A DNA stretch of 39,286 bases from Candidatus Bathyarchaeota archaeon (GCA_937873375.1 CALMWK010000068.1:1-39286); one strand, 5' to 3'. Positions 17,411 through 27,105 are shown, counted from the stretch's first letter. The notes: generated from the letters alone by a model not told the origin. Program-made: numbers and translations.

Positions 17411-20293
17411 ATGAGCCGCCCAAAGCAAATTGAGGACAAATGGCGCAGCCGATGGGAAACCAGCCGCGTTTTCGAAGCTGACCCTGACCCGAAACGAAAG
17501 AAGATGTTTGTAACTTTTCCTTACCCCTACATGAACGGTCCGCTACATGTGGGTCACGCGTTCACCGCCAGCCGCGTCGACGCTTACGCGCGGTTCAAGC
17601 GGATGCAAGGCTTCAATGTGCTTTGGCCGTGGGCTTGGCACTGGACAGGACAACCCCTTCTAGGTGCTAGTCAGCGTGTGGCGAAGGGTGACGAGGCGTA
17701 CATTCGGGTGCTTCGGGAGATGGACGGCGTACCCGAAGCGGAACTGCAAAAATTCGTTGACCCCCTGTACATGGCTCAGTATTACACAAATGAGGGCCGC
17801 ATGGCTGCCAAAGGCATAGGCTTTAGCGTCGACTGGCGCCGTGAATTCACCACGGTTTGGCCGACTTACCAGAAGTTCATCGAGTGGCAGTACGCGAACC
17901 TGCGCGAGAAAGGCTACGTGACGAAGGGTACGCATCCTGTGGTTTGGTGCCCCAAGGACAAGAGCCCCACAGGTGACCATGACAGGCAAATTGGCGAGGG
18001 CGTCACGCCTGAAGAGTATACCCTAATCAAGTACAAGCTGGACGAGGAGACGTTTTTGCCTGCGGCTACTTTCCGCCCTGAAACGATTTACGGCGTTACT
18101 AACATGTGGATTAACCCCGAAGCGGATTACGTCGAAGCCACGGTTAACGGCGAAAAATGGGTAATCAGCCAAGAAGCCGCCGAGAAACTCAAAGAGCAAG
18201 AACGTACCGTCCAAGTTAACCGTTCATTCAAAGGTAGAGAACTTATCGGGAAAACCTTCGAAAACCCACTTACGCATGCACGTTTTCCGATTTTGCCTGG
18301 TTGGTTTGTAGATGCGAAACATGCCACAGGTGTTGTTTACAGTGTGCCTGCGCATGCTCCGTATGATTGGCTGGCGTTGAGGGATTTGCAGGAAAAACCC
18401 GAAGTTTTGAAGGATTTTGGGGTGGATGCGGAAATGGTTAAGGCGATTAAGCCTATTTCGCTGATTAAAGTTGAAGGCTACGGCGATTTCCCTGCGGTGG
18501 AGATTGTGGCCCAGATGGGCATCAAAGACCAGCATGACCCCAAAGCGGACGAAGCCACCAAGGCTTTGTACAAGAAAGAGTTTCACGGTGGTGTGCTCAA
18601 AGAAAACTGTGGGATTTACGCTGGAAAAACCGTCAGGGAAGCAAAAGATGTGCTCATCGGCGACTTCAAGAAGGCAGGTGTGGCGGACAGTATGTATGAT
18701 TTGCCTGAGTCTGTTGTGTGCCGCTGCATGACGCCGTGTGTTGTGAAGATTCTTAGTGAACAGTGGTTTTTGAATTACTCGGATGCTGAGTGGAAAGCCA
18801 AAGCGAAAGCGGTTGTGGAGCAGATGCGGATTTACCCTGACAATGCCAAGCTGTCGTTCTTCACGGTTATTGATTGGCTGAGAGAGTGGGCATGTGCCCG
18901 AACCACAGGGTTTGGGACGCCGCTGCCGTGGGGTAAAGGCTGGATAATCGAAACCCTCAGTGACAGCACCGTTTACATGGCATTCTACACGGTCAACAAG
19001 CATATTCAACAGCACAAAATCAAGCCTGAATCGTTGACTCGCGAGGTTTTCGATTACATTTTCCTCGGCAAAGGCGAACCTGCTGAACTTAGCAAGAACG
19101 TCAACTTAGATATCGAACTGCTGAAGTCTATGCGAGAAGAATTCCTTTACTGGTACCCGCTGGACCTGCGCAACTCCGCCAAAGAGCTTGTGCCTAACCA
19201 TTTGTCGTTCTGCATTTTCCACCATGCCGCCCTGTTTCCGCCTGAACACTGGCCCCGCGCCATAGGTGTAAACGGTATGCTCATGGTTGAAGGCAAACAG
19301 ATGCACAAGTCCAAAGGCAACTTCATCACCATGAAAGGCGCAGTTGAAAAGTACGGCGCCGACGCCACACGTTGTGGGTTGCTGTTGGGGGCTGAGGGTA
19401 TGGATGACCCTGACTGGAGGGCTGACAACGTTGGTGATGTTCAGGGAAAACTTGAAGGGTTGCTTGGTTTTGCAGGCGAAGTTCTGTCAAAAGCGAAAAA
19501 CGATGAGGCCACTGCGCTGGAACGATGGTTGATGAGTAAAATGCAGCAGCGCATCAGAGAAGTTACGTCTGCTCTTGACGAACTAAAGACCCGAACGGCT
19601 CTGCAGACAGCGTTGTTTGAAACGTGGAATGATTTGCGCTGGTATATCCAACGGAAAGGCAAAGCAGACACGACGGCGTTAGGTGAGGCGGTTAGGGTTT
19701 GGGTTAAGCTTTTGGCGCCTTTTGCACCTTACACTTGTGAGGAGCTTTGGAGCCAAACAGGTGAAACGGGCTTTGTTAGTGTATCTGAGTGGCCAAGATT
19801 CGAGGAAGCAAAAGTGGATGTGGCTGCTTTGGAGCAGGAAAACCTCGTAACGGACATAATTGCGGACACGTTCAACATCCTGAAAGCCACAAAAATAGCG
19901 CCTAAACGCGTGTGCTACTATACGGCGGCATCGTGGAAGTGGCAGGTTTACCTGAAAGTCCTCGAGAAGGCGGTAGTGGGCGAAGCCAAAATCAACGAGA
20001 TTATGAAGGAAATCGCTGCTGACCCAGCGTTAAAGCCGTACCTGAAAGAGGTTGCAGGACTTGTTCCACGAGTGCTTAAGGCTATGACAAAGCTATCCAG
20101 CGAACGAAAAGCTAACATGCTAAAAATCAAAGCGGTAGACGAGAAAGAAATAGTCGCAAGCGCGGCGGGCTTCTTGAAGGAGCGGTTCAACGCAGAAGTC
20201 TCAGTTTACAGCGAAGACGACAAGGAACGCTACGACCCCAAACAGCGTGCAGCCATGGCGATGCCCTACCAGCCAGCCATATTCATAGAATAA
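17411..20293 (+). CDS. leuS: Leucyl-tRNA synthetase, archaeal type
   Basis: Class I synthetase that charges tRNA-Leu. The 960-aa length matches archaeal/eukaryotic LeuRS. The HIGH motif is HVGH (46-49) in PLHVGHAFT, followed by the archaeal-style WPWAWHWTGQP. The CP1 editing domain begins near the ATFRPETIYGVTNMW segment (about 220). The KMSKS motif is altered to QMHKSKGN (Met631-His632-Lys633-Ser634), keeping the second lysine. The catalytic segment GADATRCGLLLGAEGMDDPDW follows, then the anticodon-binding and C-terminal domains. The gene is complete and ends in a T-rich stretch. The His in place of Ser in KMSKS is unusual but lies at a variable position of the loop. Confidence 0.97.
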   Translation: MSRPKQIEDKWRSRWETSRVFEADPDPKRKKMFVTFPYPYMNGPLHVGHAFTASRVDAYARFKRMQGFNVLWPWAWHWTGQPLLGASQRVAKGDEAYIRVLREMDGVPEAELQKFVDPLYMAQYYTNEGRMAAKGIGFSVDWRREFTTVWPTYQKFIEWQYANLREKGYVTKGTHPVVWCPKDKSPTGDHDRQIGEGVTPEEYTLIKYKLDEETFLPAATFRPETIYGVTNMWINPEADYVEATVNGEKWVISQEAAEKLKEQERTVQVNRSFKGRELIGKTFENPLTHARFPILPGWFVDAKHATGVVYSVPAHAPYDWLALRDLQEKPEVLKDFGVDAEMVKAIKPISLIKVEGYGDFPAVEIVAQMGIKDQHDPKADEATKALYKKEFHGGVLKENCGIYAGKTVREAKDVLIGDFKKAGVADSMYDLPESVVCRCMTPCVVKILSEQWFLNYSDAEWKAKAKAVVEQMRIYPDNAKLSFFTVIDWLREWACARTTGFGTPLPWGKGWIIETLSDSTVYMAFYTVNKHIQQHKIKPESLTREVFDYIFLGKGEPAELSKNVNLDIELLKSMREEFLYWYPLDLRNSAKELVPNHLSFCIFHHAALFPPEHWPRAIGVNGMLMVEGKQMHKSKGNFITMKGAVEKYGADATRCGLLLGAEGMDDPDWRADNVGDVQGKLEGLLGFAGEVLSKAKNDEATALERWLMSKMQQRIREVTSALDELKTRTALQTALFETWNDLRWYIQRKGKADTTALGEAVRVWVKLLAPFAPYTCEELWSQTGETGFVSVSEWPRFEEAKVDVAALEQENLVTDIIADTFNILKATKIAPKRVCYYTAASWKWQVYLKVLEKAVVGEAKINEIMKEIAADPALKPYLKEVAGLVPRVLKAMTKLSSERKANMLKIKAVDEKEIVASAAGFLKERFNAEVSVYSEDDKERYDPKQRAAMAMPYQPAIFIE

Positions 20294-20773
20294 ACCTTCC
20301 TTTTTTTGCTTGATTATCCCGTCAACAAACGATAGCTCTCTGAATAATAATTGACGTTTGGCTTGAATGCGCAACCCGTGGTCATATTTGGTGCCTATTA
20401 GAGATTCGATGCAGAAACCTATAGGGGGTCTATCTGTATTGGCTTTTTTCAAGTCAATAGTATGTTGGAAATTTGAAAAAGGGTAGGGGAAGGGGTAGGT
20501 CAAAACTATAGGTACCTATCAGAGGTAAAGAAAACCTGTTGTATTCAGAAATGGGCAAACCACGCTTTTCAGCAACAAACCGCAACCAAAAAGACCCAAA
20601 TTACAAAACAAACCACAAAACAACAAACCCAAACGAACCTCGCAAACCAAAAAAGCCTTTCTCCATCAATTCATTCTCTAAACAACAATTTTCCACCAGA
20701 ACATACGCAGTTGGCTAACGTTTAAACTGTGGCTTGACAATAGCTACAGGCACTCAAAGAGGGAACCAAAAGG
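20294..20773. other. 480-bp gap: T-run, 72-bp repeat, A/C-rich tract
   Basis: After the leuS stop there is a T-run (about 20299-20307, likely terminator), then about 140 bases with no recognised feature, the 72-bp repeat (20455-20526), and a plus-strand A/C-rich tract (about 20565-20665). A 55-codon open frame at 20551-20718 is explained by T depletion and is dominated by Lys, Asn, Thr and Pro; I do not call it a gene. A TATA-like CGTTTAAACT lies near 20720, about 50 bases before the NrdD-like gene, and GAGGG (20759-20763) is its probable RBS. Confidence 0.6.
20455..20526 (+). repeat. 72-bp repeat, copy A
   Basis: Exact reverse complement of 35895-35966. It contains a G-rich core GGGTAGGGGAAGGGGTAGG and a 12-bp palindrome ATAGGTACCTAT at 20508-20519. 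Identity starts at CAATAG and ends at AGAGGT, with unrelated flanks. The G-rich strand points toward the NrdD-like gene 248 bases downstream. Confidence 0.97.
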
Positions 20774-22996
20774 ATGGCGCTTCCACATCGCACACGCGGC
20801 GTAAAAGTCTTAAAAGCTGTTTCGTCACCGCTCAGGCTGCAAATCCTAAATCTACTCTTCGACAAAGGAGCCCTCTCATACACCGAACTTATGAACGCCT
20901 TGAAAATGAACCCAAGCCGCGACGCAGGAAGATTTGCATATCACCTAAAATTTTTGTTGAAAGCAGGTTTGGTGGAAGCTGATGTGGACGCAAAAAAATA
21001 TTTCTTAACCGACTTAGGCAAGATGGTTATAGACGTTGCCGACAGAGTAGAAAAAAAAGCCGTCAAGCCCAAAGGCATGCTTGTTCGCACTTCGCATTTC
21101 ACGTTTGAAGAGTTTGATGCAAACAAAATCGCCAACTCCCTCATAAGAGAAGCAAAAATGCCTGCTGATGTGGCGCAGAAAGCCGCCAAAGAGGCAGAAA
21201 AACTCATCCTCAAATCTAAAACAAAATATCTAACTGCACCATTAATCAGGGAAATCGTCAACGCGCTTCTAATTGAAAAGGGTCTGGAAGATTACCGCCA
21301 CAAACTCACAAGACTAGGGTTACCTGTCCACGAGGTTACTGCTTTAATTGAAGCTAAAGATAAAGACCACACAGAAGACTCTGATTCCATGTTGGTAACA
21401 GCGGGAGAAACCGTTTTGCGAGAATACACGTTGCTAAACGTTTTTCCCCGAGACATTGCAGATGCTCACTTGTCGGGTGCATTACACATCAACGGCTTAG
21501 GCACATGGATTCTAAAACCCAACGAAGTGATGCATGACCTCAGATTCTTTCTTCAAAATGGCTTAAAACTAGACAACTATAATGCACTGCAGCATTCTGA
21601 GAAACCACCAGAAAGCTTCGAAGCAGCTTTAATCCTGACACTCAACGTTATCCTGCATGCACGCCCAGAAGTGAACCAGACCCAAACCATCGACTACTTC
21701 AATCTGTTTCTTGCACCATACGCAAAAGGTATTGATGCCGCCAGAGTAAAGGAGACTCTGCGTTTATTCATTTTAAACGTGAACCAACACGCAGATGTCA
21801 CGTTATCGCTTGAGCTATCGATTCCAAAGTATCTTGCTGCTAAACAAGCCATTGGGGTACAGGGAAAAATAGCGGGCAAATATGGCGACTTTGCTGAAGA
21901 AAGCAAACTATTAGCCACGCTTGTGCTTGAAATTTTCTTGGAAGAGAGTACACCAAAGCCCCTTCTTAACCCGAAGCTAATAATCAAAGTTAACAGCGAA
22001 GCCCTCAAAGACGAAAAAGCCCAAGCGCTTCTCCTGAAAGCTCACAGCGTAGCCGCAGACAAGGGAACTGTGTACTTCGCTAGCACCATGCAAAAAGGAG
22101 AGAAAACCACTGCTTTCTCCGTTTCAGGAATCAAACTTGAAACTAACTTGACCGAGGACTGGGAAACTGACACGCTACGGACAGGCTGCTTGGGATACGT
22201 AACAATAAATCTGCCAAGAATTGTTCATGAAAGCGAAAAAGACAGAACCAAATTCTTCAACAGCCTCAAAGAAAGATGCGAACTCTCGGCACGTGCACTG
22301 GGCATTAAACATAGAGCACTTAAGCAACATGGGAAAACCGTTTTGCCTTTCATGATGCAAAACACCAACGGTGACATGTACTTTAGGCTGGAAAACTGCT
22401 CCAGCATCATCAACTTTGCAGGCTTCAAAGAAGCCGTTGAGGGTTTCACGGAGAAAAACTTTAGCCACGAAGAAAGCCTCAAATTTGCTGAAGAAATTGT
22501 GCAAACTACTCTGGCGTTTGTTCACAAAATGGGGCGAAAACATGGAAAACGCATGTTTCCAGCTATCCTGCACAGTCCCGAAGCTTCGGCGAGGCTTGCT
22601 CATTTGGACATTGAGAAATACGGCGTTGCGAAAGTCAAGTTTTCTGGAACCAGAGAGAAACCTTTCTACTCCACCACGCGAAGACTGCAGCTTCAAGCAG
22701 GCGACTTTTTGTCCGTACCATCTGAACAGTTGGAAGTGGAGCGAAAGCTGAAGGGTTTGAATCAAGGCGGAAACCTGACCATTATAGAGGCAAATGGTGC
22801 TGAGAACAAGCCGGAAGAGCTCATGAAGTTAACGTTGTATTTGATGGATAAGCAGGATGTGGAGTTTTTAACTTACAACCGCAAAGTCACTTACTGCCAT
22901 AACTGTAAAAAGAGTTGGTTTGGCGATTTGCACAAATGTCCCTCGTGTGGTGCCATCAGTACAGTAATGACGTTTGACAGGTTTAACATGACCTAA
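20774..22996 (+). CDS. HTH + ATP-cone + NrdD-like protein without a glycyl-radical loop
   Basis: A 740-aa protein with an ArsR-like winged helix at about 8-90, an ATP-cone at about 105-195 (LVRTSHFTFEEFDANKIANS), and a long domain related to anaerobic class III ribonucleotide reductase (GYVTINLPRI, and a C-terminal zinc site C708xxC711...C722xxC725). In catalytic NrdD a glycyl-radical loop (consensus RVxGY) follows the zinc site. Here the chain ends 15 residues after the last zinc Cys (FDRFNMT) and the convergent pyrB stop is 10 bases away, so no missing exon or frameshifted tail fits. The usual HxHD motif also reads HING. No activase NrdG gene is adjacent. A catalytically dead, nucleotide-sensing regulator is the favoured reading; the function is unproven. 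ATG with GAGGG upstream. Confidence 0.82.
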   Translation: MALPHRTRGVKVLKAVSSPLRLQILNLLFDKGALSYTELMNALKMNPSRDAGRFAYHLKFLLKAGLVEADVDAKKYFLTDLGKMVIDVADRVEKKAVKPKGMLVRTSHFTFEEFDANKIANSLIREAKMPADVAQKAAKEAEKLILKSKTKYLTAPLIREIVNALLIEKGLEDYRHKLTRLGLPVHEVTALIEAKDKDHTEDSDSMLVTAGETVLREYTLLNVFPRDIADAHLSGALHINGLGTWILKPNEVMHDLRFFLQNGLKLDNYNALQHSEKPPESFEAALILTLNVILHARPEVNQTQTIDYFNLFLAPYAKGIDAARVKETLRLFILNVNQHADVTLSLELSIPKYLAAKQAIGVQGKIAGKYGDFAEESKLLATLVLEIFLEESTPKPLLNPKLIIKVNSEALKDEKAQALLLKAHSVAADKGTVYFASTMQKGEKTTAFSVSGIKLETNLTEDWETDTLRTGCLGYVTINLPRIVHESEKDRTKFFNSLKERCELSARALGIKHRALKQHGKTVLPFMMQNTNGDMYFRLENCSSIINFAGFKEAVEGFTEKNFSHEESLKFAEEIVQTTLAFVHKMGRKHGKRMFPAILHSPEASARLAHLDIEKYGVAKVKFSGTREKPFYSTTRRLQLQAGDFLSVPSEQLEVERKLKGLNQGGNLTIIEANGAENKPEELMKLTLYLMDKQDVEFLTYNRKVTYCHNCKKSWFGDLHKCPSCGAISTVMTFDRFNMT

Positions 22997-23006
22997 ACAG
23001 GCTTTT

Positions 23007-23960
<954 letters not shown>

Positions 23961-23966
23961 CTAAAT

Positions 23967-23999
23967 AACACTTTTGTGTTCAGCGGAGCTTAGGCGCTG
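23967..23999 (-). promoter_or_regulatory. Two tandem hairpins in the pyrB leader
   Basis: AACAC/GTGTT (23967-23980, four-base loop) and CAGCG/CGCTG (23981-23999, nine-base loop) lie side by side between the likely TATA box and the pyrB start. On the pyrB transcript they would fall at or near the 5' end. They could stabilise the leader or serve regulation; no known pyrimidine riboswitch is recognised. Confidence 0.4.
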
Positions 24000-24020
24000 T
24001 TTTTTGTCTATACCCCCCTC

Positions 24021-24028
24021 TTATATAG
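24021..24028 (-). promoter_or_regulatory. TATA box for pyrB
   Basis: Reads CTATATAA on the minus strand with a purine-rich GAGGGGGG just downstream. A start site about 25 bases on falls near 23998, at the edge of the first leader hairpin. The same sequence is nearly symmetric, so plus-strand use is also possible. Confidence 0.45.
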
Positions 24029-24205
24029 ATTCTACTTTCAAGTAAACCAAAAATTTACTGCGAGCATAATGTTAACGGCTCTCAGTGGCTATCCTTCTAT
24101 GATGCTTTAGTTAGTTAACTTTTAAGGGCTGCTGCCTTCGGGTTTATGAGCCGCATTTTGCTTTACTCTTTTTTTGAGAAGTATCAAATATGTTAGTGAT
24201 GAAAA

Positions 24206-24355
24206 ATGAGTGATGCAAACCCAGTAAGATGCCAAAGGTGTGGGAAACCCATAGGTTACGTGACTGTGCTCGCTAAGGGTTTACTGCACATGCAGCAGCG
24301 TCTTGAAAACGTGAAAGTAGTGGCCATCTGCATGGACTGCCATCAGAAAAAGTGA
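24206..24355 (+). CDS. 49-residue zinc-ribbon protein
   Basis: A short protein with two CxxC pairs: CQRC at residues 9-12 and CMDC at 42-45, separated by about 30 residues rich in Val, Leu and Gln. This spacing fits a single treble-clef or rubredoxin-like zinc knuckle. The N-terminal CQRCGKPIGY resembles small archaeal zinc ribbons of unknown role. Nothing suggests a catalytic function; nucleic-acid or protein binding is the usual role of such proteins. It stands alone on the plus strand, converging on the PUA gene with a 19-base gap. The two well-placed Cys pairs make a chance ORF unlikely. Confidence 0.7.
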   Translation: MSDANPVRCQRCGKPIGYVTVLAKGLLHMQQRLENVKVVAICMDCHQKK

Positions 24356-24374
24356 AACCGCTACTTGGACGCGT

Positions 24375-24878
24375 TTACTCAGCTATTGTCTTTGCAAAAT
24401 TCCAGACTTTGTCGCTTACATAATGGATGTTTTTGACAACAGCGCCCTGCCTTGTGCCCTTCGCTTCTTCTGTGTTGTAAAGTATCTCACCTAATGCTAA
24501 GGGTTTACCATGTTTCTCATCAACCACAAGCACAACGTCGCCCTTGCTGAATTCGCCTTCATAGCGAACTATCCCGGGAGCCATAACGTCTGCTCCGTTA
24601 CACACAAAACGAACCGCGCCCATGTCAACCACCACTTTAGGCGCTTGCGTCAGAATTTCGTTAGCCAGTAATGTTGGCCAGACAGCGTCTCCATCCTTGA
24701 ACAGCAGAGGCTTTCCGCCAATGAGCAGTAACTGGGTAGAATCTGCTTCGGCAACTTCAACGTTTGCCTTTGAACCAAAAATGTCTTCCAAGTTCACCTT
24801 TAGTTTTTCGGAAGCTTGCGTGAGTATTTGTTTTGCTTCTTTGGATTTCAACGAGTATTGACGATGCTTCTGGGACAT
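24375..24878 (-). CDS. PUA-domain RNA-binding protein, MCT-1-like
   Basis: A 167-aa archaeal protein with an N-terminal alpha/beta domain (about 1-80) and a C-terminal PUA domain (about 82-160) recognised by VVVDMGAVRFVCNGADVMAP, GIVRYEGEFSKGD and LALGEIL. Domain order and length match archaeal homologues of eukaryotic MCTS1, which binds the small ribosomal subunit during initiation and recycling; an archaeal role in translation or RNA modification is inferred. It lies 73 bases downstream of the VTT-domain membrane protein on the same strand and may share its transcript. ATG at 24878 is the natural start. Confidence 0.85.
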   Translation of the reverse strand: MSQKHRQYSLKSKEAKQILTQASEKLKVNLEDIFGSKANVEVAEADSTQLLLIGGKPLLFKDGDAVWPTLLANEILTQAPKVVVDMGAVRFVCNGADVMAPGIVRYEGEFSKGDVVLVVDEKHGKPLALGEILYNTEEAKGTRQGAVVKNIHYVSDKVWNFAKTIAE

Positions 24879-24951
24879 AATGGTTCTCTCTGTGGCGAAT
24901 TTTCTTCAGTATCCGTGATTAACACGGCTAATAATTAACTTTCCCTTACCC

Positions 24952-25584
24952 TCAAGCGTTGTTGGTTGTGGGCGAATCCGTGTCCTGCTTGGGGGACTTG
25001 CCTTTTCTTTTAAAGATTTTTTCGGCAAGCTTGCCCAAATCCACTTTCAACATAACATAGGTTATTACTATTGTCAAGACTATTGATAGCACAATCATGA
25101 TTTCTGGGCTTAACCATTCTGAAAACGTAGCAGTAGTCCAGCTTCCAAGGAATGCACCTGGCACAGTAATCACAAGCTTACCTAGGAAAAAGGCAGTGAA
25201 AAATTTTGCAGGGCTGTACTTCATTAATCCGAGAGGGATGACTACTGGCTCGTCAGGAATTGGTGTGGACGCCGCCGCGAATAGGAGCAGAAAAGCCCAG
25301 CGGTTAACTTTTACTGCTTCAGCATCAAGGCGTCGTCGCTGCTTTTCATTCAAGTGTTTGCTGACGAAAAAAGTAATGATGTAGTGTACACTTTTAGCCA
25401 AAGATACGCCTAAAGCAACAAGAAATCCTATAGTAAACAAAGTTGGTGGACTTAAATTTGTACTCAGAGAATCAATACCTGAGGCTCCAGCGGCTATAAG
25501 GAGACTTGAAGGTCCTACAAAAGGTATTAGACCTATTCCGAAAGAGCTCAACAAAATGACTAGTAGATCAATAATCGACGTCAT
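24952..25584 (-). CDS. VTT/DedA-like small membrane protein
   Basis: A 210-aa polytopic protein with about five hydrophobic helices and a reentrant-like segment STPIPDEPVVIPLGLMKYSPAKFF (about 107-129), which matches the conserved VTT/SNARE-associated region of DedA-family proteins. Family members are linked to lipid flipping and membrane homeostasis. The final 25 residues are polar and charged (RKGKSPKQD), probably a cytoplasmic tail. Some DedA residues needed for proton coupling in E. coli cannot be placed confidently. It is divergent from LSm and 73 bases upstream of the PUA gene. Confidence 0.78.
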   Translation of the reverse strand: MTSIIDLLVILLSSFGIGLIPFVGPSSLLIAAGASGIDSLSTNLSPPTLFTIGFLVALGVSLAKSVHYIITFFVSKHLNEKQRRRLDAEAVKVNRWAFLLLFAAASTPIPDEPVVIPLGLMKYSPAKFFTAFFLGKLVITVPGAFLGSWTTATFSEWLSPEIMIVLSIVLTIVITYVMLKVDLGKLAEKIFKRKGKSPKQDTDSPTTNNA

Positions 25585-25745
25585 TCCGTGGTCCCTCGTT
25601 TTCCAAATTTAAGATGAGTGACCAGTTTATAAGCCTAAGCACCCAATTCCTCCACTGTTCCCTCCTGCAGGGGTTACGGCTTAAAAGTCTCTCCATAAGT
25701 TATACAACAAGTATTCAACGTGCCGCGCTCTTTCATGCTTAGATA

Positions 25746-25755
25746 GGTTTAAATG
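25746..25755 (+). promoter_or_regulatory. TATA-like promoter of the LSm-L37e operon
   Basis: GGTTTAAATG lies about 50 bases before the LSm ATG at 25800. An AAGGG ribosome-binding element lies about 8 bases before the ATG. The same TTTAAA core recurs upstream of several genes here. Confidence 0.4.
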
Positions 25756-25799
25756 TTAAGACTTTAAGTATAGAAGCTAATAATACGAAGGGTCTTTAA

Positions 25800-26027
25800 A
25801 TGAGCGAAATGACCACTGAAATCCTGGAGCAAAACATTAGCAAAATAGTGCTTGTACGATTAAAAGGCGGCAAAAGTCTACGAGGGAGACTCAAGGGCTT
25901 TGACCAACACCTAAATCTTGTCCTAGAAGAAACAGAAGACACCACCAACGTTGAAAACCAACGCAAACTAGGCTTAATAATCGTCCGCGGAGACAACGTA
26001 GTTCTCATATCCCCCCCTCCTAGGTGA
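25800..26027 (+). CDS. LSm/Sm-like archaeal RNA-binding protein
   Basis: A 75-residue Sm-fold protein that forms heptameric rings binding U-rich RNA. Sm1 is seen in [26 protein letters not shown], with the Asp-x-x-x-Asn RNA-contact pattern (FDQHLN), and Sm2 in [10 protein letters not shown]. Length and motifs match archaeal SmAP1. It overlaps the L37e gene by four bases (GTGA), the classical archaeal LSm-L37e pair, so both are made from one transcript with coupled translation. Confidence 0.97.
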   Translation: MSEMTTEILEQNISKIVLVRLKGGKSLRGRLKGFDQHLNLVLEETEDTTNVENQRKLGLIIVRGDNVVLISPPPR

Positions 26028-26221
26028 CAACATTGGGTAAAGGTACACCATCACAAGGCAAACGCCAAGGTAAAACTGTCCACATAAAATGCAGACGCTG
26101 CGGCAGACGCGCATACCACGTGCGACACAAGCGGTGTGCAGCATGCGGCTACGGAGAAACAACTACTATCCGAAGCTACAAGTGGCAGACTAAAACGCTG
26201 GCGAGACAGAGAATAGCCTAA
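26024..26221 (+). CDS. rpl37e: Large-subunit ribosomal protein L37e
   Basis: A 65-residue zinc-binding protein of the large ribosomal subunit. The zinc site is C23xxC26...C38xxC41 (CRRC, CAAC) with the family pattern [14 protein letters not shown]; the N-terminus has the typical [10 protein letters not shown]. The start is GTG at 26024 inside the LSm stop codon; a TTG three codons later (26033) would give GKGTPS directly and is a fair alternative. The C-terminus (KTLARQRIA) is slightly longer than some homologues. Confidence 0.96.
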   Translation: MTTLGKGTPSQGKRQGKTVHIKCRRCGRRAYHVRHKRCAACGYGETTTIRSYKWQTKTLARQRIA

Positions 26222-26323
26222 CTATTCGTCTAAACTTTTAACTGTATAAACTAATTTTCTTTTCGTTTACTGCAAGTTTTACTGCGTTGGCTTTGTCTGC
26301 GCTGGAATAAATTAAAAGTGAAA

Positions 26324-26340
26324 AGCCAAAAATTTTGGCT
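26324..26340. terminator. Perfect 17-nt inverted repeat between convergent genes
   Basis: AGCCAAAA and TTTTGGCT flank one central base, followed on the plus strand by CTTATGTTTTTT. It lies between the L37e stop and the stop of the minus-strand orphan at 26354, where it could end either transcript. Nothing else is seen in the 132-base gap. Confidence 0.5.
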
Positions 26341-26353
26341 CTTATGTTTTTTG

Positions 26354-26998
26354 CTAGTTGACTGCGTTGTAGTAGCCTTTGTCGATTTTAACAAAAATCA
26401 ACGGGCCTCTGCTCTGAGCCATATCCCGAGCCTTGCGTAGCGTGTTGTTTAGGACCGTTAAAATCTGCTCTTTCTCATTAAGCATTACCTGGTTAACCTT
26501 CTCTCCAAGTTCCAGTTTCAAAAGATTCTCTGAAAGAATCTCCGTTCCGCAGATTTCGCCGTTTTTAATTAGAGTAGTAACTATAACTTCCATGATTTCC
26601 TGTTTGTGATCCAGTTTTTTCCACAAAGGTTCAGCGTTAGCAAGAGTATTGGAGACTTTGTTCCATTTGTTCGCGCTTTGGTTGCCGATGAGCAGTTTTA
26701 CGCGTTCCTTCCACTTCTTAAGCCAGATGCCAATCCAAATCGCAAGGTAAGTTTCAAACTCTACAGGGTTCTCCTTGAAGAAATTCTCCATCTTCTCCAC
26801 AAGTTCGCAGTTATTTGCCTCTTTCCCAATAAGGTCCCAGTGGTACTTGAGATAGTTCGTGAAGTCTTGGCACGCTACTTGCAAAACTTTCCGGTCAGAA
26901 CCCAAAACGTCAAGGGCTGGGTCTGCGTCTTTCAACTTCTCCGTTAGGATTATTTCTACAAAGTTCATAATGAAATCCGACTCTGAAGCCTTCTCCAT
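26354..26998 (-). CDS. Hypothetical 214-aa helical protein
   Basis: Not recognised. The protein is predicted largely helical, rich in Lys, Glu, Leu and Trp, without membrane segments, signal peptide or clear catalytic motif. A central tryptophan-rich stretch (IWIGIWLKKWKERVK) is distinctive, as is the C-terminal RGPLIFVKIDKGYYNAVN, which looks like a final beta strand. Only two cysteines occur in isolated places. It stands alone on the minus strand, with an inverted repeat at its 3' side. An internal Met (26965) could also be the start. Codon use resembles neighbours, and the long unbroken frame supports a real gene. Confidence 0.6.
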   Translation of the reverse strand: MEKASESDFIMNFVEIILTEKLKDADPALDVLGSDRKVLQVACQDFTNYLKYHWDLIGKEANNCELVEKMENFFKENPVEFETYLAIWIGIWLKKWKERVKLLIGNQSANKWNKVSNTLANAEPLWKKLDHKQEIMEVIVTTLIKNGEICGTEILSENLLKLELGEKVNQVMLNEKEQILTVLNNTLRKARDMAQSRGPLIFVKIDKGYYNAVN

Positions 26999-27105
26999 AT
27001 TCCATATGCGCTTTGGGCTTTTATTAAGTTATTTCCACCTGCAGATATAATTGGTTTAGGCGGTTTTCAGCAATATTCCGAGCTTAGCAATATGATAAAA
27101 TGCGG

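Noticed and set aside
18224-19015. 263-aa open frame on the minus strand within leuS
   Set aside because: It is antisense to a strongly conserved synthetase gene and its product looks like a frame shadow.
20551-20718. 55-codon open frame on the plus strand before the NrdD-like gene
   Set aside because: The frame is open because the tract has almost no T; the product is Lys/Asn/Thr/Pro low complexity and lacks a Shine-Dalgarno.
22175-22765. 196-aa open frame on the minus strand within the NrdD-like gene
   Set aside because: Antisense shadow of a conserved coding region, with no domain or RBS.
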